A stretch of 11,270 nt of DNA from Roseiarcus sp050015575 (GTDB lineage Bacteria; Pseudomonadota; Alphaproteobacteria; Rhizobiales; Beijerinckiaceae): the NCBI GenBank assembly GCA_050015575.1, contig JBEKBD010000094.1:1-11270 (forward strand). Reading direction: 5' to 3'. Positions within the stretch are counted from its first letter, which is position 1. Each line of letters starts with the position of its first letter. This document shows, piece after piece, positions 1 to 6,895 of the stretch. The position numbers and the translations under genes were made by a program. Under the pieces are notes generated by a model. The model was not told the DNA's origin, did not search any database, and saw only the letters and a list, made by a program, of their open reading frames with translations.

Positions 1-2445
1 AACTTGCGCCGCCGTCAGCGCCGCGACCTGCGTCGAGGTCAAGGCGCCCGCCTGCGTCGTCGTCAAGTTGGCGATCGTCGCCGTCCCGAGGCCGTTGACC
101 TGCGCCGTCGTCAGATTGGCGACGGTCAACGCGTCGAGCGACGTGGTCGACAGACTATTGAGCTGCGTGGTGGTCAGCCCGTGCACCTGGGTCGAACTCA
201 GGCCGGCGAGCTGCGACGCCGTCAGATTGTCGAAGGTCGAGGTGGCGAGCGAGCCGATCTGCGTCGAGGTCAAAGCGCCAAGCTGCGCCGTGGTGAACCC
301 CTGAAGCTCGGTCGAGCTCAGGGCGTTGACCTGGCCGGCCGTCAGAGAGGCGATCTGCGGGTTGGTCAGGCCGTCGACCTGGCTCGCCGCCAGATTGCCG
401 ATCGTCGTCGCGGTCAAGCCGACGACTTGCGTGGTGCTCGCCGAACCGGCGACCTGCGCCGTCGTCAGATTGGCGAGGTTCAGCGCGTCGAGCGATGTGG
501 TCGACAGGCTATTGAGCTGCGCGGTGGTCAGCCCGTGCGCCTGGGTCGAACTCAACACGCCGAGCTGCGTCGACGTCAGATTGTCGAAGGTCGAGGTGGC
601 GAGCGTGCCGATCTGCGTCGAGGTCAGAGCCTCGACCTGCGCCGTGGTGATCCCGTTCGCGCTCAGGGCGGCGACCTGCGCCGCCGACAGCACGGCGACC
701 TGCGTCGAGGTCAAGGCGCCAGCCTGCGTCGTCGTGAGATTGCCGATCGTCGTGGTCGTCAGGCCGCCGGCCTGCGCCGTCGACAGCTTGGCGACGCTCA
801 GGGCGTCGAGCGAGGTGGTCGACAGATTGTTGAGCTGAGTCGTCGTCAGGCCGTTGACTTGCGTCGTCGTCAGCAAGCCAAGCTGCGTCGACGTCAAATT
901 GTCAAAGGTCGAAGTGGCGAGCGAGCCGATCTGCGTCGAGGTCAAAGCGCCGATCTGCCCCGCCGTGATCGCGTTCGCGGTCAGAGCGGCGACCTGCGCC
1001 GCCGGCAGCGCGGCCACTTGCGAAGTGGTCAAGGCGCGCGCCTGCGTCGTCGTCAGATTGCCGATCGTCGCAGCGGTAAGGTTGGCGACCTGCGCCGTCG
1101 CCAGATTGGCGACGGTCAGGGCGTCGAGCGAGGTGGTCGACAAGTTATTGAGCTGCGTAGTGGTCAGCCCATGGACCTGGGTCGAGGTCAGGCCGCCGAG
1201 TTGCGACGCCGTCAAATTGTCGAAGGTCGAAGTGGCGAGCGCGCCGATCTGCGTCGCGGTCAGCGCTCCGAGCTGCGCCGTGGTGAACCCCTGAAGCTCG
1301 GTCGAAGTCAAGGCGTCGATCTGCCCGCCGCCCGGCGTCAGGGCGGCGATCTGCGTGGTGGTCAAGCTGTCGGCTTGCGTCGCCGTCAAATTGCCGATCG
1401 TCGCGGTCGTCAGGCCGCTGACCTGCGCCGCCGTCAGATTGGCGAGGTTCAGCGCGTCGAGCGAAGTGGTCGACAGGCTGTTGAGCTGCGCGGTCGTCAG
1501 CCCATGCGCCTGGGTCGAACTCAGGCCGGCGAGTTGCCCCGCCGTCAAATTGTCGAAGGTCGAGGTGGCGAGCGTGCCGATCTGCGTCGAGGTCAGAGCG
1601 TTGACCTGCGCCGTGGTGATCGCGTTCGCGCTCAGCGCGGCGACCTGCGCCCCCGTCAGCGCCGCGACCTGCGTCGAAGTCAAGGCGCCCGCCTGCGTCG
1701 TCGTCAGGTTGGCGATCGTCGCCGTAGCGAGGCCGTTGACCTGCGACGTCGTCAGATTGGCGACGGTCAGGGCGTCGAGCGAGGTGGTCGACAGGGTGTT
1801 GAGCTGCGTGGTCGTCAGCCCGTGAACCTGGGTCGAAGTCAGGCCGCCAAGCTGCGACGAAGTCAGATTGTCGAACGTCGCGGTGGCCAGCGAGCCGATC
1901 TGCGTCGAGGTCAAAGCGCCAAGCTGCGCCGTGGTGAACCCCTGAAGCTCGGTCGAGCTCAGGGCGTTGACCTGGCCGGCCGTCAGAGAAGCGACCTCCG
2001 AGGTCGTCAGGCCGTCGACCTGACTCGCCGCCAGATTGCCGATCGTCGTCACGGTCAGGCCGAGGACTTGCGTCGTGCTCGCCGAACCGGCGACCTGCGC
2101 CGTCGTCAGATTGGCCAGGTTCAGCGCGTCGAGCGAAGTGGTCGACAGGCTGTTGAGCTGCGCGGTGGTCAGCCCGTGCGCCTGGGTCGAACTCAACACG
2201 CCGAGCTGCGTCGACGTCAGATTGTCGAAGGTCGAGGTGGCGAGCGAGCCGATCTGCGTCGAGGTCAGAGCCTCGACCTGCGCCGTGGTGATCCCGTTCG
2301 CGCTCAGGGCGGCGACCTGCGCCGCCGACAGCACGGCGACCTGCGTCGAGGTCAAGGCGCCCGCCTGCGTCGTCGTCAGGTTGGCGATCGTCGCCGTCGC
2401 GAGGCCTGAGACCTGCGCCGTCGTCAGATTGGCGACGGTCAAGGC
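1..2445 (-). repeat. 1641-bp segmental duplication of five modules within the repeat gene
   Basis: The two 354-bp modules (132-486 and 1773-2127) are exactly 1641 bp apart, and so are the following markers (486/2127 and 804/2445). Aligning 460-720 with 2101-2361 by eye gives near identity with only scattered single-base changes, clearly closer than adjacent modules are to each other. Position 1 likewise aligns with 1642. This points to a relatively recent in-frame duplication of a block of 318+318+333+318+354 bp. The first copy is cut by the window edge, so the array may continue. Confidence 0.8.
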
Positions 2446-3897
2446 GTCGAGCGAGGTGGTCGACAGGGTGTTGAGCTGCGTAGTCGTCAGCCCATGCGCC
2501 TGGGTCGAACTCAGGCCGGCGAGCTGCCCCGTCGTCAGATTGTCGAAGGTCGAGGTGGCGAGCGTGCCGATCTGCGTCGAGGTCAAAGCCTGGACCTGCG
2601 CCGTCGTGATCGCGTTCGCGCTCAGGGCCCCAACTTGCGCCGCCGACAGCGCGGCGACCTGCGGAGAGGTCAAGGCGCTCGCCTGCGTCGTCGTCAGGTT
2701 AGCGATCGTCGCCGTCGTCAGGCCGCTCACCTGCGCCGTCGTCAGCTTGGCGACCGCCAAGGCGTCGAGCGAGGTGGTCGACAGGGCGTTGAGCTGCGTG
2801 GTCGTCAGGCCGTCGACCTGCGTCGTCGACAACGCGCCGAGTTGCGTCGTCGTCAGATTGTCGAAGGTCGAGGTGGCGAGGCCGCCGATCTGCGTCGAGG
2901 TCAAAGCCTGGACCTGCGCCGAGGTGATCCCGTTCGCGCTCAGCGCGTCGACCTGCGCCGCCGACAGCGCGGCGACCTGCGTCGAGGTCAAGGCGCCCGC
3001 CTGCGTCGTCGTGAGATTGCCGATCGTCCCGGTCGTCAGGCCGTTGACCTGCGCCGTCGTCAGGTTGGCGACGGTCAATTCGTCGAGCGAGGTGGTCGAC
3101 AGATTATTGAGCTGCGTGGTCGTCAGCCCGTGCGCCTGCGTCGAACTCAGCCCGGCGAGCTGCCCCGCCGTCAGATTGTCGAAGGTCGAGGTGGCGAGCG
3201 CGCCGATCTGCGTCGAGGTCAAGGCCTGGACCTGCGCCGTGGTGATCCCGTTCGCGCTCAAGGCGCCGACGTCCGCGGCCGACAGCGCCGCGACCTGCGG
3301 AGAGGTCAAGGCGCCCGCCTGCGTCGTCGTCAGGTTAGCGATCGTCGCGGCCGTGAGGCCGGCGACCTGCCCGGTCGTCAAGTTGGCGACGGTCAGTTCG
3401 TCGAGCGAAGTGGTCGACAGATTGTTGAGCTGCGTCGTGGTCAGCCCGTGGACCTGGGTCGAAGTCAGGCCGGCGACCTGCGTCGCCGCCATATTATCGA
3501 AGGTCGACGTGGCGAGCCCGCCGATCTGGGTCGAGCTCAAGGCCCCGAGCTGCGCCGTGCTGAACCCCTGAAAGTCGGTCGAGGTGAGCAAGTCGATCTC
3601 GGTCGTCGTCAGCACCTCGAGCTGCGTGGTGGTGAACGCGTCGACTTGCGGAGCCGTCAAGGCGAGAATCGTGTCGATCGACAGACCGGGAAGCGCCGCC
3701 GTGGAGAAGCCGGTGATCTGATTCGTCGACAAATCCTGCAGATCGGTCGTCGACAAGCTATTGAGCTGATTCGCGCTCAACACGCCGATCTGACTGGTCG
3801 TCAGGGCGTTGATATCGGATGTGGTGAGTGTGGAAATGGTGGTGGTGGATAAGCCGGCGACTTGCTGATTTGACAGCGAGCTAATGAACGATGCCAT
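1..3897 (-). CDS. Giant octapeptide-repeat protein, N-terminal 1299 residues (partial, runs off the window)
   Basis: The minus frame opening at ATG 3897 has no stop down to base 1, so the real protein is longer. An in-frame stop at 3964-3966 makes 3897 the first ATG; GGGGG lies 7 nt upstream. The N-terminus (MASFISSLSNQQVAGL) has no signal peptide or membrane segment. The chain is eight-residue units such as VAGLTSTQ, LGALSSTQ and INALTTSQ. The first ~160 residues are irregular units; later ones form 106-residue modules. Reading the whole frame I find two Lys codons (787-789, 2746-2748), one Arg codon (1036-1038) and no Cys, Trp or Tyr; charge comes mainly from Asp/Glu. Composition and repeats suggest a secreted or surface solenoid. 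From memory, similar Hyphomicrobiales proteins are annotated as beta-strand-repeat or 'heme utilization' proteins; that function is unproven. The C-terminus, where a type I secretion signal or autotransporter domain would lie, is outside the window. Confidence 0.9.
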   Translation of the reverse strand, partial: MASFISSLSNQQVAGLSTTTISTLTTSDINALTTSQIGVLSANQLNSLSTTDLQDLSTNQITGFSTAALPGLSIDTILALTAPQVDAFTTTQLEVLTTTEIDLLTSTDFQGFSTAQLGALSSTQIGGLATSTFDNMAATQVAGLTSTQVHGLTTTQLNNLSTTSLDELTVANLTTGQVAGLTAATIANLTTTQAGALTSPQVAALSAADVGALSANGITTAQVQALTSTQIGALATSTFDNLTAGQLAGLSSTQAHGLTTTQLNNLSTTSLDELTVANLTTAQVNGLTTGTIGNLTTTQAGALTSTQVAALSAAQVDALSANGITSAQVQALTSTQIGGLATSTFDNLTTTQLGALSTTQVDGLTTTQLNALSTTSLDALAVAKLTTAQVSGLTTATIANLTTTQASALTSPQVAALSAAQVGALSANAITTAQVQALTSTQIGTLATSTFDNLTTGQLAGLSSTQAHGLTTTQLNTLSTTSLDALTVANLTTAQVSGLATATIANLTTTQAGALTSTQVAVLSAAQVAALSANGITTAQVEALTSTQIGSLATSTFDNLTSTQLGVLSSTQAHGLTTAQLNSLSTTSLDALNLANLTTAQVAGSASTTQVLGLTVTTIGNLAASQVDGLTTSEVASLTAGQVNALSSTELQGFTTAQLGALTSTQIGSLATATFDNLTSSQLGGLTSTQVHGLTTTQLNTLSTTSLDALTVANLTTSQVNGLATATIANLTTTQAGALTSTQVAALTGAQVAALSANAITTAQVNALTSTQIGTLATSTFDNLTAGQLAGLSSTQAHGLTTAQLNSLSTTSLDALNLANLTAAQVSGLTTATIGNLTATQADSLTTTQIAALTPGGGQIDALTSTELQGFTTAQLGALTATQIGALATSTFDNLTASQLGGLTSTQVHGLTTTQLNNLSTTSLDALTVANLATAQVANLTAATIGNLTTTQARALTTSQVAALPAAQVAALTANAITAGQIGALTSTQIGSLATSTFDNLTSTQLGLLTTTQVNGLTTTQLNNLSTTSLDALSVAKLSTAQAGGLTTTTIGNLTTTQAGALTSTQVAVLSAAQVAALSANGITTAQVEALTSTQIGTLATSTFDNLTSTQLGVLSSTQAHGLTTAQLNSLSTTSLDALNLANLTTAQVAGSASTTQVVGLTATTIGNLAASQVDGLTNPQIASLTAGQVNALSSTELQGFTTAQLGALTSTQIGSLATSTFDNLTASQLAGLSSTQVHGLTTTQLNSLSTTSLDALTVANLTTAQVNGLGTATIANLTTTQAGALTSTQVAALTAAQV
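132..3407 (-). repeat. Higher-order tandem modules of 318 bp (variants 333 and 354 bp)
   Basis: The plus-strand marker CGTCGAGCG (minus-strand coding for the start of the Ser-Leu-Asp step in STTSLD) starts at 132, 486, 804, 1122, 1455, 1773, 2127, 2445, 2763, 3081 and 3399. The spacings are 354, 318, 318, 333, 318, 354, 318, 318, 318 and 318 bp, all multiples of three. Each 318-bp module encodes 106 residues: eleven octads plus three shortened units of 5, 7 and 6 residues (ELTVA, ALSANGI, TTAQVQ). The irregular steps recur at the same place in each module, so the module rather than the octad was the recent unit of duplication. Confidence 0.92.
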
Positions 3898-4698
3898 CTG
3901 AGGACCCCCGATCAGGCAGGCAGGATTCTGCGCAATGCGACGAATTTGCCGCAATACAGCCGATTAATGTTAACAGCGCGTTAAGAAATGTCCCCAAGCC
4001 GCGCGGAAACGCGCTCCGAGCAGAGGGGCTACCCCAAAATCGCCCCTGGCTCGAACCGCTTTGCCAGCCTCGCCGCCTACATCGGCGGACAGTCGACCGT
4101 GAGCATCGCTTAGCCCCACGAGCTTACGCGAAGCTGGCCTGGCCGCACGCGTCCGGCGCGCCGACGCTGGCGAATCGGGCGCCGTTTCGGCCGATTCCCT
4201 TCCGCGCGGAGCGGGTTTTGCCGCCGAATGTCATGAACCGCGCGGCGCCGGGAAGGCGCTTCGCCGCGCCGGCAGCCGGCGACCATTTGTCGCACGTAAG
4301 CTCTGGCCTCGTTCGCGGTCGCGAACCGACGCCATCTCCAGCCAGACCGCGCGAGCGAGTCGCAAGGCGGGAACGTGGCGAATCGCACGAAGCCGCGCAT
4401 CGCCGGCGCCGCCGCGAAAGAGCAAGCCCATTGCGCCACCCGGATTCGGCCATTCCAAAACTCACTGCTTCTGTGGATATCCCCGATGGGTTCCGCCGCC
4501 CCGGCTCATGCAACCCGAGCGCGGTCGGCGGCCAAAGCGCTCCGTCCGCTCGTATTCGACGTCGAACGCCGACGCCGACCTCCGCCCGTGCGGCGCGGCG
4601 AGGCGGCCGCCGGCATTCACCCTCGCCGCCGCGGGTGCTAAGTCTGCCGCCGACGAAACTCCTGGCGCGCCCCCGCGCCCCGCACTCGGACAGGCCCC
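3898..4698. other. 801-bp divergent intergenic region, no convincing gene
   Basis: The region separates the minus-strand repeat gene from plus-strand guaC and must hold promoters for both. The part next to the repeat gene (about 3935-3995) is AT-rich and holds the TTAA box. The middle holds GC-rich inverted repeats, for example an 8-bp stem 4240-4247/4262-4269. A minus-strand frame 4110-4439 contains a peptide around 4290-4350 (RFATANEARAYVRQMV) that vaguely resembles small alphaproteobacterial hypothetical proteins. It lacks a good ribosome binding site, and its second half is Arg-rich low complexity, so it is at most a remnant. The last 200 bp before guaC show only GC-rich sequence and no clear promoter hexamers. 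Confidence 0.6.
3969..3984 (-). promoter_or_regulatory. CtrA-type box TTAA-N7-TTAAC upstream of the repeat gene
   Basis: Read on the minus strand this is TTAACGCGCTGTTAAC, an exact match to the alphaproteobacterial CtrA consensus TTAA-N7-TTAAC. It lies 72-87 nt upstream of the repeat gene's ATG. A third TTAA follows at 3964-3967. TTAA is very rare in the rest of this GC-rich window (I noticed only one other, at the end of the SecY-like gene), so three in 21 bp is notable. Binding is inferred from the motif alone. The core is also a 5-bp inverted repeat, so another dimeric regulator is possible. Confidence 0.55.
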
Positions 4699-5745
4699 AT
4701 GCGCATCGAAAACGACGTCAAGCTCGACTTCAAGGACGTGCTCATCCGCCCGAAGCGCTCGACGCTCGCTTCGCGCAACGCGGTCGACATCGAGCGCGCG
4801 TTCCGCTTCCTGCACACCGGCGGCCAATGGAAAGGGTTTCCGCTCATCGCCGCCAACATGGACGTGACGGGCACCATGGCGATCGCGCGCGCGCTGGGCA
4901 AGCACGCCGCGCTCACCGCGCTGCACAAGCACTATCCCGCGGCGGAACTCGCCGAATTCTTCGCCGGCGCCGACGGCGTCCACGCCTTCTATTCCGTCGG
5001 CACGACCGCCGCCGATCTGGAAAAGCTCGCCGCGGTGCGCAAGAAGGCGCCGGTGCGCTTTCTCTGCGTCGACGTCGCCAACGGCTATGCGGAAAAGTTC
5101 CTCGACACGGTCAAGAGGGTGCGCGACGACAACCCCGAGTCGGCGATCATGGCCGGCAACGTCGTCACCGGCGACATGACGGAAGCGTTGATCCTCGCCG
5201 GCGCCGACATCGTCAAGATCGGCATCGGCCCCGGCTCGGTGTGCACGACGCGCAAAGTGACCGGCGTCGGCTATCCCCAGCTCTCCGCGATCATCGAATG
5301 CGCCGACGCCGCCCACGGCCTCAAGGGCCAGGTTTGCGCCGACGGCGGCTGCACCGCGCCGGGCGACGTCGCCAAGGCCTTCGGCGCCGGCGCCGATTTC
5401 GTCATGTTAGGGGGCATGCTCGCCGGCCATGACGAATGCGCCGGCAAAATCCGCTACGAGGAGCGCGAGGGCGGACGAGTGCCGGTCGCCATGACCTTCT
5501 ACGGCATGTCGTCAGAGATGGCGATGAAGAAGCACTCGGGCGGCGTCGCCCATTACCGCGCCGCGGAGGGCAAGAGCGTCGAGACGCCGTATCGCGGCCC
5601 GGTCGACAACACCATGGCCGAGATCATGGGCGGGGTCCGCTCGATGATGACCTATATCGGCGCCACCCAGCTCAAGGAGGTGCCCAAGCGCACCACCTTC
5701 GTCAGGGTGACGGCGCAGACCAACGACGTGTTCGGCGCCTCATAA
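4699..5745 (+). CDS. guaC: GMP reductase
   Basis: This cytosolic enzyme reduces GMP to IMP with NADPH, releasing ammonia, and so returns guanine nucleotides to the adenine branch of purine salvage. The 348-residue product matches the length of E. coli GuaC (347) and aligns throughout: MRIENDVKLDFKDVLIRPKR at the N-terminus, the IMPDH/GMPR (beta/alpha)8 barrel, and GIGPGSVCTTR with the catalytic Cys182 and Thr184. DGGCTAPGDVAKAFGAGAD and MLGGMLAG form the phosphate-binding part, FYGMSSEMAMKKH is the mobile flap, and Glu290 in YRAAEGK is the second catalytic residue. There are no CBS domains, as expected for GMP reductase rather than IMP dehydrogenase. The start matches the family N-terminus, though the ribosome binding site (GGACAGG) is weak. 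It is the first gene of the plus-strand run and is followed after 23 bp by the SecY-like gene. Confidence 0.97.
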   Translation: MRIENDVKLDFKDVLIRPKRSTLASRNAVDIERAFRFLHTGGQWKGFPLIAANMDVTGTMAIARALGKHAALTALHKHYPAAELAEFFAGADGVHAFYSVGTTAADLEKLAAVRKKAPVRFLCVDVANGYAEKFLDTVKRVRDDNPESAIMAGNVVTGDMTEALILAGADIVKIGIGPGSVCTTRKVTGVGYPQLSAIIECADAAHGLKGQVCADGGCTAPGDVAKAFGAGADFVMLGGMLAGHDECAGKIRYEEREGGRVPVAMTFYGMSSEMAMKKHSGGVAHYRAAEGKSVETPYRGPVDNTMAEIMGGVRSMMTYIGATQLKEVPKRTTFVRVTAQTNDVFGAS

Positions 5746-5768
5746 CGCCGGGGCCGAAGAGGGCGGCG

Positions 5769-6830
5769 ATGGCGGGGGATGGCGACGACGGGACGGTCGG
5801 CCTGACGCGCTGGCTGGCGACCATTGGCGCGCTGGCGCTCTACTTCGTCGGCAGTCGCGTTCCGTTGCCCGGCGTCGACGTGCGAGCGTTGGGCGGAGAG
5901 GCGCCGCCCCTGCTGTCGCTATTCGGCCTCGGCGCCACGCCGATCGTCTCCGGCCTCGCCGTGATGGAGATCGCGCGGCTGGCGTTTCCGCCGCTCGCGC
6001 GCTGGGCGGCGAAGGGGGCGCGCCAGGCGCAGCTTCACCTTCGCATCGCGCGCGGCCTCGCCCTCGGGTTTGCGGCCCTTCAAGCCTTGGGAATAGCGAC
6101 GGGCCTCGAAGCCGCCAATGTCGCAGCTGGCGGCGGAGGCTGGCCCTTCCGCCTGGAGATCGTCGTCACGCTGGTTGGGGCGACCGCTTTCGTGATCTGG
6201 CTCGCTGGCGCGATCAACGCCAATGGCGTCGGCGACGGTCTCGTCCTGCTGTTCGCCGCGCCCGTCGCCGCGCGCTTCCCCGTCGAAGTCGCGAGATGGT
6301 CGCATTTCGTGCGCATGGAAGTCGTCAACGCCTATCTTCCCGCCCTTTTGCTCGCCCTCACGGTTCTTTCCGTCGCCGCACTGGTCGCCGTCAGCCGCAG
6401 AGGGTCGACGAGCGGACCGCTCGATCTCTGGGCGCCGCTGATCGCCTGGAAGCTGACAGCGGCTGTCGGCGCCCTCATCGCCCCGCTGCAAGTGCGCGTC
6501 GTGGCGTTGATTGAAGAGGCCGGGGTCGACGTTGGTCCAGCTTGGGCGTCGCCCCACGGAACTGGCGCCGGCGTTTTGAACGTCGTCATTTTCGCCGGAT
6601 TGATCGTCGTCGCAGCGCTCCGGCGCGCCCATGTCGACAAACTCGACCGGACGGCGACATTCTGGCCGCAGCTTGCGGTTGAGATCGTCGTCTGCGGCGG
6701 CGGGCGGCTGCTTCTGTTCACGCCTGGGGGCGTCTCCGACGCGATCGGCCTCGGCGTCATCCTCTGCGTCGCCGCCGCCCTCAGCGTCCTTCGAGGCTGG
6801 CGCGGCGGGCGGGCGTTGGCGCCTGGTTAA
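5769..6830 (+). CDS. Divergent, shortened SecY-family membrane protein
   Basis: A 353-residue hydrophobic protein with about nine predicted membrane segments (roughly 15-30, 50-72, 92-113, 129-150, 186-209, 219-240, 268-285, 299-318, 322-341). The first half follows SecY: RVPLPGVD (30-37) corresponds to the IPIPGID after TM1; LFGLGATPIVSGLAVMEI corresponds to FALGIMPYISASIIIQL of TM2; LQALGIATGL (104-113) corresponds to the end of TM3. VGATAFVIWLAGAINANGVG (136-155) and DGLVLLF correspond to TM4 and the GIGNGISIIIF motif. The second half is much weaker: the long cytosolic loops between TM6/7 and TM8/9, including the PGIRPG motif, and the C-terminal tail are missing or very short. Typical SecY has about 440 residues. 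The start ATG 5769 has GAGG upstream and lies 23 bp after guaC, suggesting co-transcription. It is probably a paralogue rather than the housekeeping SecY, which normally sits among ribosomal protein genes. Its function is unknown. Confidence 0.75.
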   Translation: MAGDGDDGTVGLTRWLATIGALALYFVGSRVPLPGVDVRALGGEAPPLLSLFGLGATPIVSGLAVMEIARLAFPPLARWAAKGARQAQLHLRIARGLALGFAALQALGIATGLEAANVAAGGGGWPFRLEIVVTLVGATAFVIWLAGAINANGVGDGLVLLFAAPVAARFPVEVARWSHFVRMEVVNAYLPALLLALTVLSVAALVAVSRRGSTSGPLDLWAPLIAWKLTAAVGALIAPLQVRVVALIEEAGVDVGPAWASPHGTGAGVLNVVIFAGLIVVAALRRAHVDKLDRTATFWPQLAVEIVVCGGGRLLLFTPGGVSDAIGLGVILCVAAALSVLRGWRGGRALAPG

Positions 6831-6895
6831 GCGAGACCGTCGCCCCCACGCCAGTTTGCCTTATTTCTAAAGCGCGCGGCGTGCTAAAAGGCGCC

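Noticed and set aside
4..2409. An 801-codon Arg/Gln-rich plus-strand frame (and 511-, 452-, 170-, 156- and 146-codon frames nearby)
   Set aside because: These are antisense or offset readings of the octad repeat. The 801-codon frame uses exactly the complement of the minus codons and starts at a TTG. The minus frame has a proper ATG start, a coherent Leu/Thr/Gln octad pattern and no stop through 1299 codons.
1..3897. CRISPR array or non-coding satellite
   Set aside because: The spacings are 318, 333 and 354 bp, always multiples of three, with no unique spacers between short repeats and an unbroken reading frame. It is coding repeat DNA.
4240..4269. 8-bp GC hairpin in the intergenic gap as a regulatory RNA or terminator
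   Set aside because: The stem is short, the loop is 14 nt, no T-run follows and it adjoins no gene end; it is mentioned only in the gap description.
4456..4484. sigma-70 promoter for guaC using GGATAT as -10
   Set aside because: The hexamer at the right spacing upstream (ATTCCA) is not a credible -35, and the site would be over 200 bp from the start codon.
4462..5316. 284-codon minus-strand frame over guaC
   Set aside because: Shadow of guaC on the opposite strand; the plus frame is an unambiguous GMP reductase.
3891..5432. 513-codon plus-strand frame starting in the intergenic gap
   Set aside because: It overlaps guaC in another frame, is Arg/Pro-rich low complexity, and matches no family I recognise.
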